Under the pieces are notes generated by a model. That model was not told where the DNA came from and searched no databases. It worked only from the letters and a program-made list of their open reading frames with translations. Positions 36,087 through 42,699 of a stretch of 42,699 nt of DNA are shown here, piece by piece. Source of the stretch: Bacillota bacterium. GTDB lineage: Bacteria; Bacillota; UBA4882; UBA8346. The translations under genes and the position numbers were made by a program. The stretch is taken from assembly GCA_012728785.1 (NCBI GenBank), contig JAAYEK010000267.1, forward strand, positions 1 through 42,699, in the 5' to 3' direction. Position 1 is the first letter of the stretch. Every line of letters begins with the position of its first letter.

Positions 36087-36779
36087 ATGGAGCAACGCAG
36101 TTATCGGTATTTGGATTTGATTTTAGGACTATTTGTTGCGGTTTTAATCATTAGTAACATTGTATCGGTGAAAGCGGTCCGTTTGGCGGTTCCCCTAACT
36201 GGAATGCATTTATCATTTGATGGCGGAACGATCCTATTTCCCGTCAGTTACATATTTGCGGATGTTCTCACCGAGGTTTACGGCTATGAAAGATCACGCC
36301 GGGTTATCTGGGCCGGGTTCTCAGGATTGATTTTAATGAGTATCACAATCTGGTTGGTGGGAATAATCCCGGCTGATCCCGAATGGACTTTACAATCATC
36401 GTATCAAAGTTTGTTAATGACTGCACCCCGGATAGCCCTAGCCAGCATGATCGCTTATTTTGTGGGCGAGTTCAGTAATAGTTACATTATGTCCCGCCTG
36501 AAAGTGTTTACTAAGGGGAAGTATCTCTGGGTTAGAACAATCGGTTCTACCTTAGTCGGCCAGTTGCTTGATTCGGTTATATTTGTGGTCATCGCTTTCG
36601 GTGGAATTTGGGAAAATTCACTGGTAATCAGAGTGTTGATTTCCAACTATATTTTTAAAACTATGTTTGAGGTTTTAGCGACTCCCTTAACTTATTCGAT
36701 TACTCGTTGGTTGAAAGATAAGGAGAGAGAAGATCATTATGATTACGAAGCTAATTATAACCCATTTATCTTGAAGTAG
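36087..36779 (+). CDS. Queuosine precursor transporter, VUT/YhhQ family
   Basis: A 230-residue membrane protein with about six transmembrane helices that likely imports 7-deazaguanine precursors of queuosine for tRNA modification. The family pattern is clear: LGLFVAVLIISNIVSVKAV, then GGTILFPVSYIFADVLTEVYGYERSRRVIW, and later FVGEFSNSYIMSRLKVFTKGK with WVRTIGSTLVGQLLDSVIFVVIAF. ATG 36087 follows GAGGAG, four bases after dxs, so it is co-transcribed with it; the functional reason is unclear. The tail is polar and acidic. Substrate is inferred from YhhQ. Confidence 0.87.
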   Translation: MEQRSYRYLDLILGLFVAVLIISNIVSVKAVRLAVPLTGMHLSFDGGTILFPVSYIFADVLTEVYGYERSRRVIWAGFSGLILMSITIWLVGIIPADPEWTLQSSYQSLLMTAPRIALASMIAYFVGEFSNSYIMSRLKVFTKGKYLWVRTIGSTLVGQLLDSVIFVVIAFGGIWENSLVIRVLISNYIFKTMFEVLATPLTYSITRWLKDKEREDHYDYEANYNPFILK

Positions 36780-36833
36780 GTTATTTTGCCAACAGGAAAG
36801 AGAAATAAAAAGGTGAATATCATCCCTCCAAAC

Positions 36834-36870
36834 AAGCGGCGATAAAGTAAGTATATTAGCGCTGCTTTTA
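36834..36870 (+). terminator. Possible terminator after the dxs-transporter operon
   Basis: AAGCGGCG (36834-36841) pairs with CGCTGCTT (36860-36867, one G-U), followed only by a short T-rich stretch. It is weaker than the other terminators here. Confidence 0.4.
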
Positions 36871-36903
36871 GAAGAAAATACTAGGTATCAGGAGGGATTA
36901 TGC

Positions 36904-37572
36904 TTGGCAAAAAAAAGATTTCTAACTTTGATGATGATTGGGTTATTGCTAATTCCGACCAGAGCAGCTTTTGGTTATGGAGTATTCGGCTCCAGCGACC
37001 TAATGATTACTCCTTCAACAGCGACACTTAACGCTAATGATACCGGTTTTGCCCTTAACTTCGCCGAGGGGGATGTAACTTTATTCAACCTTGATTACGG
37101 CCTAATATCGGACTTGGAAATCGGGTTGTCGGTGTTAAACTATGATGATGACCGACCTTGGAGCGATGGCGGTGAGACCTATGTGACCCTTCGCGGTAAA
37201 TACCGTTTGCTGCGTGAGACGTCATCCGCTCCGGCTTTGGCCATTGGGATCCAGGACATTGGTGAAGAAGATTTGGATGTCTCGCCTTACTTAGTAATTT
37301 CTAAAAATCTAGGACCAGATTTAGATGTTGATGGTTATCTTGGTGTCGGGGGCGGAGCAATAGACGGGATATTCGGGGGTTTGAGTAAAATCTTTAGGAT
37401 CAGCCCCGCCCAGAGAGGCAGTAATAATTTGTCCAGGATCCAGTTGATTCTGGAATTTGATTCCGATAACATGAACCTGGCCACAAGATTTCAGATCGGA
37501 CCCCGCATGAAAATCAACTTTGGTTTTTACGATATGGAAAACTGGATGGTGGGGATGACTTATACGATCTGA
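36904..37572 (+). CDS. YjbH-like outer-membrane beta-barrel protein
   Basis: A 222-residue exported protein. The signal peptide (RFLTLMMIGLLLIPTRAAFGYG) is followed by GSSDLMITPSTATLNANDTGFALNF and repeated alternating strands (LEIGLSVLNYDDD, VTLRGKYRLL, PALAIGIQDIG, LDVDGYLGVGGG, TRFQIGPRMKINFGFYD), ending MVGMTYTI. Alternating hydrophobic strands with tyrosine and glycine suggest an eight-stranded or similar barrel; the opening resembles YjbH-type barrels. Such a protein implies an outer membrane. TTG 36904 follows AGGAGGGA. The exact role is unknown; polysaccharide export is known only for larger YjbH proteins. Confidence 0.7.
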   Translation: MAKKRFLTLMMIGLLLIPTRAAFGYGVFGSSDLMITPSTATLNANDTGFALNFAEGDVTLFNLDYGLISDLEIGLSVLNYDDDRPWSDGGETYVTLRGKYRLLRETSSAPALAIGIQDIGEEDLDVSPYLVISKNLGPDLDVDGYLGVGGGAIDGIFGGLSKIFRISPAQRGSNNLSRIQLILEFDSDNMNLATRFQIGPRMKINFGFYDMENWMVGMTYTI

Positions 37573-37612
37573 AGTCAGAAGACAGAAGTCAGAAGTCGGA
37601 AGTGACGGTTGA
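37573..37612. repeat. Short AGAAGTC-type direct repeats
   Basis: Immediately after the barrel gene, GTCAGAAG-like octads are repeated about four times with small changes. It resembles the low-complexity tract at 31991-32222 in style. The remaining 37613-37700 is unremarkable. Confidence 0.5.
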
Positions 37613-37709
37613 CTCAAGAAAGGACTTTCGGGACTCTTGATCGTGTTAAACAAAGCGGTGTCCGCACTCGTAACGATTAGGGAGAACGATAGGGAAAAAT
37701 ACAAGTTAA

Positions 37710-37735
37710 AACGGCCCACTAAAGGCCGTTTTTTT
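37710..37735 (+). terminator. Intrinsic terminator before the second barrel gene
   Basis: AACGGCC (37710-37716) pairs with GGCCGTT (37724-37730), followed by a run of T to 37735. Confidence 0.85.
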
Positions 37736-37839
37736 AGAATTATTTATTCAATGGTTTGAGACTTATGCCGGATTAATAGATGTTAAAAAAGTCACCATAA
37801 TCATTAATACGATTAATATGGGGAAAGAGAAAGAACTTT

Positions 37840-38733
37840 ATGAAAAAGGTTACTATTTTAGCTTTAAATGTGATATTTTTATTATTTTCAACAAGATTTA
37901 CCCTAGCCGACTCCGGTTGGGAAGTGTCAATCCAAGAATGGGATCTGGCCGGTTTTTTTGACTATACCCTTTATTATCCTTACTCCTCCCAAGTGATTTC
38001 CGAAGTAAAATTGCCCCAAAACCAATTAATGACTATCTTGAAGGCCAAGTACGTCTCTGCTACTGAAAAAAACTATCTTGGGTTGGTGTATGGCGGGACA
38101 GATACTAGGCTTAAGGGAAGGGGTTCCGACTCCGATTGGATGATTGAAGGTTCGGATCTATTAACCGATTATGGCGAATTGAACGCCTTTGGCAAGCAGA
38201 AGATAGCAGAGGTCGATTTGGGTAGGATGATCCTTAAGAATGAGACCCATCAAACCAACCTTTTTTTGGGTTGGGTCAGACAGAATACTACTAATGAACT
38301 AAGAGATATTGTTTATCAACTTAGCGAGGGGAATGACCTTGGAAACCAACCCCAACCGGATAATGGGAGTTATCTTAATGGAGAATTTAGCGGATTAATA
38401 CTGGGAATCAATGAGACTTATAAAGTCAAGCCAAATTTATTATTAACCGCAGAGCTGAAAGGGTCATTTTTAAATGCCAAGGCTTATGGACACTGGGCCA
38501 ACCACATTCCGGCCTGGAATTGGGAGAATACCGGTAACACGTTGGGTTATGGAGCTGATGTTGCTTTAAAATATACTTTCAACAGTAATATCCGGGCTGA
38601 GTTGGGCTACTACTATAATTACGCTAACTTTTCCGGTTGCAATGAAATACTTAACGGAGAATTAATACCGCAATTGGTCGACTTGAAATATGAGCGTAAA
38701 GGGTTGTATGCCGGAATGGTTTTGTTGTTTTGA
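37840..38733 (+). CDS. Putative outer-membrane beta-barrel protein
   Basis: I do not recognise a named family with certainty. The 297-residue product has a signal peptide (VTILALNVIFLLFSTRFTLA) and many amphipathic strands separated by polar, turn-rich loops (LMTILKAKYVSATEKNYLGLVYG, TNLFLGWVRQ, FSGLILGINETYKVKPNLLLTAELKGSF, GADVALKYTFNSNIRAELGYYYNY). The last residues YAGMVLLF end in phenylalanine, the classical beta-signal of outer-membrane proteins. An omptin-like or Protochlamydia-type barrel is possible, since no protease residues could be identified. ATG 37840 follows a purine-rich GGGGAAAGAGAAAG stretch. It stands between two terminators or promoters as a single gene. Confidence 0.65.
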   Translation: MKKVTILALNVIFLLFSTRFTLADSGWEVSIQEWDLAGFFDYTLYYPYSSQVISEVKLPQNQLMTILKAKYVSATEKNYLGLVYGGTDTRLKGRGSDSDWMIEGSDLLTDYGELNAFGKQKIAEVDLGRMILKNETHQTNLFLGWVRQNTTNELRDIVYQLSEGNDLGNQPQPDNGSYLNGEFSGLILGINETYKVKPNLLLTAELKGSFLNAKAYGHWANHIPAWNWENTGNTLGYGADVALKYTFNSNIRAELGYYYNYANFSGCNEILNGELIPQLVDLKYERKGLYAGMVLLF

Positions 38734-38856
38734 GTGGTATTAAGATACGACACAAACTTGAGTAAAGTTTTTCATGCTCCCCTTTTCTGATCGTTTCCCC
38801 GGAAAAAATGATTGTTACTTTTCAATTAAAAAAATATGACCATAATTACAACAATC

Positions 38857-38885
38857 TTGACAGGTTTAGGGAAAAAGCATATCAT
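38857..38885 (+). promoter_or_regulatory. Sigma-A promoter of the tetR-type gene
   Basis: A perfect TTGACA (38857-38862), a 17-bp spacer, and TATCAT (38880-38885). The start near 38892 is just before the palindromic operator. Confidence 0.7.
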
Positions 38886-38898
38886 GATTATATAATAA

Positions 38899-38923
38899 AT
38901 GAATATTTTATTAACATATTCAC
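38899..38923 (+). promoter_or_regulatory. Candidate TetR-regulator operator at its own gene
   Basis: ATGAATA-N11-TATTCAC, 25 bp with six of seven arm positions complementary (all seven if the outer A/C is ignored). It lies between the predicted transcription start and the ribosome-binding site. A copy with the same spacing precedes the adaptor gene. Confidence 0.65.
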
Positions 38924-38935
38924 AAGGAGATTGGA

Positions 38936-39526
38936 ATGTCCGAAGACCGTAAAACAGAAATCTTACAAGCTTTCATGAAACTGGTCAGCCGATTCGGCTT
39001 GGAGAAAACGACGATACAGGATATTGCCAAGGATGCCGGGGTCAGTGTCGGAGTCATCTATAAAGACTATGCCAATAAAGATGAGTTAATTGATGCTTAT
39101 GCCAACCTCGTGGTTGAAAAAATCATCGATGACTATCGCGATCTGATTGATGAAAATAAATCTCCGGAAGAGCAATTGTACGATCTGATCATTGGTTCGG
39201 TAAAGATTATCCACCACTACTTACTTGATGATCTAGGGATTCAGCAAATTTTGGCAGATGATATTTCCCTGAAGTATGTCCGTAAAAATTACTCGCGAAA
39301 AGCTGAAATTAAAAAGTGCTTTGTTAGTCTGGTAAATGATATTATGCAGGACGGGGTCGAACAGGGAGTATTTCAAATTAAAGATGTGCCTCTGACGGCA
39401 GAGTTGTTTTTGGATGCGTTTCAAGGATATTATATGAGTATTTTGTTTGAAGAAAACTACGTTGATCAGCTTTTAGAAAAGCGCGAGGCGATGTTCAGAT
39501 TTTTAATAAAAAACCTCAAACGGTAG
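38936..39526 (+). CDS. TetR/AcrR-family transcriptional regulator
   Basis: A 196-residue dimeric repressor that likely controls the efflux genes downstream. The N-terminal helix-turn-helix is typical: ILQAFMKLVSRFGLEKTTIQDIAKDAGVSVGVIYKDYANKDELI. The C-terminal helical domain would bind a ligand and is not similar enough to a known regulator to name one. ATG 38936 follows AAGGAG. It is immediately upstream of the adaptor and RND genes on the same strand, and matching palindromes lie before both, supporting autoregulation and control of the pump. Confidence 0.9.
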   Translation: MSEDRKTEILQAFMKLVSRFGLEKTTIQDIAKDAGVSVGVIYKDYANKDELIDAYANLVVEKIIDDYRDLIDENKSPEEQLYDLIIGSVKIIHHYLLDDLGIQQILADDISLKYVRKNYSRKAEIKKCFVSLVNDIMQDGVEQGVFQIKDVPLTAELFLDAFQGYYMSILFEENYVDQLLEKREAMFRFLIKNLKR

Positions 39527-39543
39527 TTTTTTTTTGACTCCCC

Positions 39544-39568
39544 GTGAATAAAATAAAATATTATTCAC
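39544..39568 (+). promoter_or_regulatory. Candidate TetR-regulator operator before the efflux genes
   Basis: GTGAATA-N11-TATTCAC, 25 bp with perfect seven-base arms. It is the same motif as at 38899-38923. It overlaps a likely promoter region (TTGACT at 39534-39539; TATTAT at 39559-39564 with a long 19-bp spacer), so binding would block transcription. Confidence 0.7.
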
Positions 39569-39687
39569 AATTAACAAATTCATTGTTATGAATAGTCAAT
39601 AATTTTTAAAGAGGTGATGAGTACAAAAGTTATTTTCTTTAGTAAATAAATTGTCTAATATAAGAGTTTAATTAAGGAGGAAATGTT

Positions 39688-40725
39688 TTGAAAAAAGTAA
39701 TCATAATAGTTCTAGTTTGTTCTTTATTCTCTTTTACTGGTTGTATCTTCGGCAACAAGCAGGAAACTAGCTTCAAAAGTATGGAGCAGCTCCACCAGGA
39801 AAATGGTGTTCCGGTAAAAATCCAAGAAGTTAGAGCCGATGAGTTTGTAGCAGAATTGAAATACTCCGCTACCTTACGGGCGCGTTCCGAAGCAGTACGG
39901 TATGCCGGAATCGCGGATGTGGTCCAAGAGGTCCTTTTCAATGTCGGGGATTATATCCGGGAAAATGAAACCGTGCTAACTTTTCCGGAAAACAATCAAG
40001 GCGCCCAATACCATCAAATAAAAGCCAGTTATGAATTGGCCGAGGCGACCTACAAACGGATGGAAAAGATGTATCAGGAAGGGGTAATCTCCAAACAAGA
40101 TTTGGACTCCGCCCGTGCTAATTTTGAAATAACCCGTGCCAATCTGAACGCAACGGATGACGTAATCCGGGTGAAAGCGCCGTTAAACGGGTACATAACC
40201 CAGCTAAACGTCAAACCCACCGATAATGTAAGTCCGGGCTTTCCCTTGTTTACCGTTTCCAATCTCGATCTGATCGAAGCTCAGATTTGGGCTTCATCGA
40301 AAGAGGCGGATCAGATTAAAGTCGGCCAGAAAGTCACTTTGGAATGGGATGGTAAACTGATTGAAGGCTCAGTAATTCAGGTCAGTCAAATCATGGATGT
40401 TAATCGCAAAGCATTTGAAGTTAAAGCCTTATTTAAAAACCCGGATAAGGTTTTGACCAGCGGGATCACAGCTGATATTTCAATTCGGACTTATAATAAT
40501 GCTCAAGCAGTGGTAGTGAGTCGAAAGAACCTGATTGAAGAAGGCGGTAAGCGTTTTATCTATGTCGTCAATAATGGTATGGCTGTTAAAAGGGAGGTCT
40601 CGGTAGGAAGGGAGCAGGGTGCGCTCATTGAAGTCAACTCAGGATTAAAATCGGGTGAGTTTATCATTACCGAAGGCAATAAAATGGTGGAGGATCAGAT
40701 CAAAGTTAAAATTATCAATTCGTAA
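39688..40725 (+). CDS. RND efflux periplasmic adaptor lipoprotein (HlyD/AcrA-like)
   Basis: The membrane-fusion protein that joins an RND pump to an outer-membrane channel. The 345-residue product has a lipoprotein signal peptide with lipobox FTGC, so it is anchored to the membrane by lipid on Cys 19. A barrel-sandwich/lipoyl half (VVQEVLFNVGDYIRENETVL) is followed by a helical hairpin (YHQIKASYELAEATYKRMEKMYQEGVISKQDLDSARANFEI), the second lipoyl half (VKAPLNGYITQLNVKPTDNVSPG), and the beta-barrel and membrane-proximal domains. TTG 39688 follows AAGGAGG by seven bases. The RND gene begins 32 nt downstream. No outer-membrane TolC-like gene is visible before the window ends. Confidence 0.93.
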   Translation: MKKVIIIVLVCSLFSFTGCIFGNKQETSFKSMEQLHQENGVPVKIQEVRADEFVAELKYSATLRARSEAVRYAGIADVVQEVLFNVGDYIRENETVLTFPENNQGAQYHQIKASYELAEATYKRMEKMYQEGVISKQDLDSARANFEITRANLNATDDVIRVKAPLNGYITQLNVKPTDNVSPGFPLFTVSNLDLIEAQIWASSKEADQIKVGQKVTLEWDGKLIEGSVIQVSQIMDVNRKAFEVKALFKNPDKVLTSGITADISIRTYNNAQAVVVSRKNLIEEGGKRFIYVVNNGMAVKREVSVGREQGALIEVNSGLKSGEFIITEGNKMVEDQIKVKIINS

Positions 40726-40757
40726 TTTTTACCGCGAAAATCAGGAGGGAATACCAT

Positions 40758-42699
40758 ATGTTTTTATCGGACCTTTCCATAAAAAGGCCTGTCATGATGT
40801 TCATGATCTTGACGACATTTTTACTATTCGGCTTCATCGGGTATAATAATTTGCCTTTAGCCTTAATGCCGGAAACTAATATGCCTGTAGTTACAGTACA
40901 GACCATCTATAGCGGCGCTAGTCCAATTGAGATTGAAAGTCAGATTACTAAAAAGGTCGAAGATGAAGTCGCCTCCTTGAGCTTGATTGAAAGTATGAAT
41001 TCTTATTCAATGGAAAACGTATCCATTGTTCAAATTCAATTTGATTTAGGTAAAGATGAAAATGTTGCTCTTCAGGAAGTTAAGGATAAAGTAGATCAGA
41101 TCTTAAATGAACTTCCAGACGGGGCCCAGCAACCGGTCATCCAAAAGATTGATATTACAGCTACACCAATTATGAATATCATTATGGAAGCGGATCTGCC
41201 CGCTACGGAACTTTATGATATTGCTGACAAAAAGGTGAGGGAAAGACTCTCCCAGGTTGAAGGCGTTGGTAAAATAGATCTCTTCGGCGGCGAAGAACGG
41301 GAGATCCGTGTTGAACTGGATAAGCGGATTGTTTACGAAAACTCCTTATCCCTTACTCAGTTAGCCGGTATTATAGGCGCTGCCAACCTGGATATGCCGG
41401 GAGGCAATTTAAAAGAAGCGGGGCAGGAATATTCGGTACGCTTCAAAGGTGAAATTCCTAGCCTTGACACCTTAAGGAATCTTAATGTTCCAACCAACGC
41501 CGGCTTCAGAAAACTTTGGCAAATAGCGGATGTCAAAGATTCCATCAAGGAAGTCCGTCAACGGGTCACCTATATTAATAATCAAACCAAACTCCGCAGC
41601 GATAATTCTGTCTTGCTCACTGTAGTTAAGAACCCAATCAGCAATACTGTTAAAACAGTAGAAACAATCACTAAAATTTTGCCCGAGATCGAGCAGGAAT
41701 TAGGAACCGGCATTAAGTTGACTGTGGTACGGGAAGAAGGAACTTTCACCAAGAATACTGTGGCCGATGCTTTCGGCAATATTTATCAGGGTATAATACT
41801 GACAGCCCTTGTCTTACTGCTTTTCTTGCACAACCTGCGGTCCACTTTGATCGTGGCGATCTCAATGCCGATGTCAATTATTCCTACTTTCATGGTCATG
41901 AACATGCTGGGTATTTCATTAAATGCTTTATCACTCATGGGGTTATCAACTGCCAGCGGTATTTTGGTAGCTAACTCAGTTGTGGTTTTAGAGAACATCT
42001 TCCACCGCAAAAGGCTGGGTGAAAATAGTAAACAAGCGGCGTCGCTTGGTACGGCTGAGGTAACAACAGCGGTGATCGCTTCGACTTTAACCAATATCGT
42101 GGTTTTTTTACCAATCGGAACTATGCCGGGAATGGTTGGAATGATCCTCAAAGATTTTGCCTTGACCGTAACCATCGCCACCTTATTTTCGATTGTAGCG
42201 TCATTTACAGTTACCCCAATGTTGGCGGCGTTAATCCTACCCGATGAGCTTAACGAAAAAAATCGTTTCAGCGCTGTTTTTGATCGTGTATTTAAAAAAT
42301 TGGAAGATGGTTATCGGAGTTTGCTCCGCTTCACTTTATCAAGTAAAAGTCAGAGCCTAATAGTGATTGGACTTACGATACTACTATTTTTCGGCGCTGT
42401 ATTACTCTTTACCAAAGTGCCTTTTGATTTTATGCCTTCTATGGATAACAATAGCATTAATATTATAGCCGAATTACCGGAAGGGTATGATCTGGGCGAA
42501 ACAGCCGATCTTGTAAGGCAGATTGAAGACAGAACCAAAAACCATCAGGAAGTAGTTAGTTTGTTGACCAATCTTGGTAAAGTCTCCGATCTTAACCAAG
42601 GGGTCAATATGGCGTTACTAAAGGTCACATTAGTGGATAAAGATGAGCGAGAGCTGACGGATAAAGAATTAGCCGCCTTGCTCACCAAGGAATTTTCTG
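40758..42699 (+). CDS. RND-family efflux transporter, HAE1/AcrB-like (partial)
   Basis: An inner-membrane proton-driven pump; only the first 647 codons are in the window, with no stop before the edge. Sequence: LSIKRPVMMFMILTTFLLFGFIGYNNLPLALMPE (first helix), the periplasmic porter region (VVTVQTIYSGASPIEIESQITKKVEDEV, VEGVGKIDLFGGEEREIRVELD), and the transmembrane block GIILTALVLLLFLHNLRSTLIVAISMPMSIIPTFMVM followed by SLMGLSTASGILVANSVVVLENIFHRK. In most HAE pumps the latter reads GLVVDDAIVVVEN: here the two adjacent aspartates that carry protons are replaced (GILVANSVVVLEN), which is notable. ATG 40758 follows AGGAGGGA. It forms an operon with the adaptor under likely TetR control. Confidence 0.93.
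   Translation, partial: MFLSDLSIKRPVMMFMILTTFLLFGFIGYNNLPLALMPETNMPVVTVQTIYSGASPIEIESQITKKVEDEVASLSLIESMNSYSMENVSIVQIQFDLGKDENVALQEVKDKVDQILNELPDGAQQPVIQKIDITATPIMNIIMEADLPATELYDIADKKVRERLSQVEGVGKIDLFGGEEREIRVELDKRIVYENSLSLTQLAGIIGAANLDMPGGNLKEAGQEYSVRFKGEIPSLDTLRNLNVPTNAGFRKLWQIADVKDSIKEVRQRVTYINNQTKLRSDNSVLLTVVKNPISNTVKTVETITKILPEIEQELGTGIKLTVVREEGTFTKNTVADAFGNIYQGIILTALVLLLFLHNLRSTLIVAISMPMSIIPTFMVMNMLGISLNALSLMGLSTASGILVANSVVVLENIFHRKRLGENSKQAASLGTAEVTTAVIASTLTNIVVFLPIGTMPGMVGMILKDFALTVTIATLFSIVASFTVTPMLAALILPDELNEKNRFSAVFDRVFKKLEDGYRSLLRFTLSSKSQSLIVIGLTILLFFGAVLLFTKVPFDFMPSMDNNSINIIAELPEGYDLGETADLVRQIEDRTKNHQEVVSLLTNLGKVSDLNQGVNMALLKVTLVDKDERELTDKELAALLTKEFS

Noticed and set aside
37321-37719. 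132-codon minus-strand open frame over the YjbH-like gene
   Set aside because: Antisense shadow of a gene with a signal peptide and ribosome-binding site; encoded protein has no sensible features.

Overview
The window looks like chromosome of an anaerobic, fermentative, probably diderm Firmicute (Limnochordia/Hydrogenispora/Halanaerobiales-like; inferred, not proven). The Firmicute signal is a ctsR-mcsA-mcsB-clpC operon, SLH-domain and LysM/M23 envelope proteins, strong Shine-Dalgarno sites with many TTG/GTG starts, and an OLE RNA. The outer-membrane signal is two secreted beta-barrel-like proteins and an RND efflux system with a lipoprotein adaptor. Energy metabolism is shown by an electron-bifurcating-type [FeFe] hydrogenase operon. 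Base composition is moderately AT-rich by eye; no tRNA, rRNA, CRISPR array or intact transposon was seen.

Layout. 1-9.8 kb: an edge ORF, a YbhJ-like aconitase-family hydratase, pyrG, a secreted protein whose ribosome-binding site lies inside the pyrG terminator hairpin, an orphan cheB, a zinc-ribbon protein, rho, and a LysM/M23 peptidase. 9.9-14.6 kb: the protein-quality-control operon ctsR-mcsA-mcsB-clpC, with a CtsR-type direct-repeat operator. 14.6-19.3 kb: hydC-hydB-hydA behind two tandem Rex-type operators. 19.3-25.8 kb: membrane and envelope genes (a membrane protein, a GGDEF cyclase, an SLH protein, an anti-sigma-like protein, an HExxH secreted protein, a PAP2 phosphatase).

25.8-29.2 kb: a 13-unit, 21-bp-period degenerate tandem array upstream of the PAP2 gene; a wrecked RelE/ParE toxin gene; then a family 2A encapsulin shell gene overlapping its cysteine desulfurase cargo gene, a probable sulfur-handling protein compartment. 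29.3-36.8 kb: xseA-xseB-ispA, a DUF212 protein, a roughly 600-nt OLE RNA, oapA, dxs and a queuosine-precursor-type transporter. This is the isoprenoid neighbourhood in which OLE RNAs are known to occur. 36.9-42.7 kb: two outer-membrane-like barrel proteins, then a TetR regulator with matching operators before itself and before the RND adaptor/pump genes; the pump runs off the right edge.

The strongest items for a second look are the OLE RNA/oapA pair, the encapsulin-desulfurase pair, the phased 21-bp array, and the tandem Rex sites. Several gene boundaries carry an intrinsic terminator directly before or overlapping the next gene's start signals, which suggests read-through control is common here.
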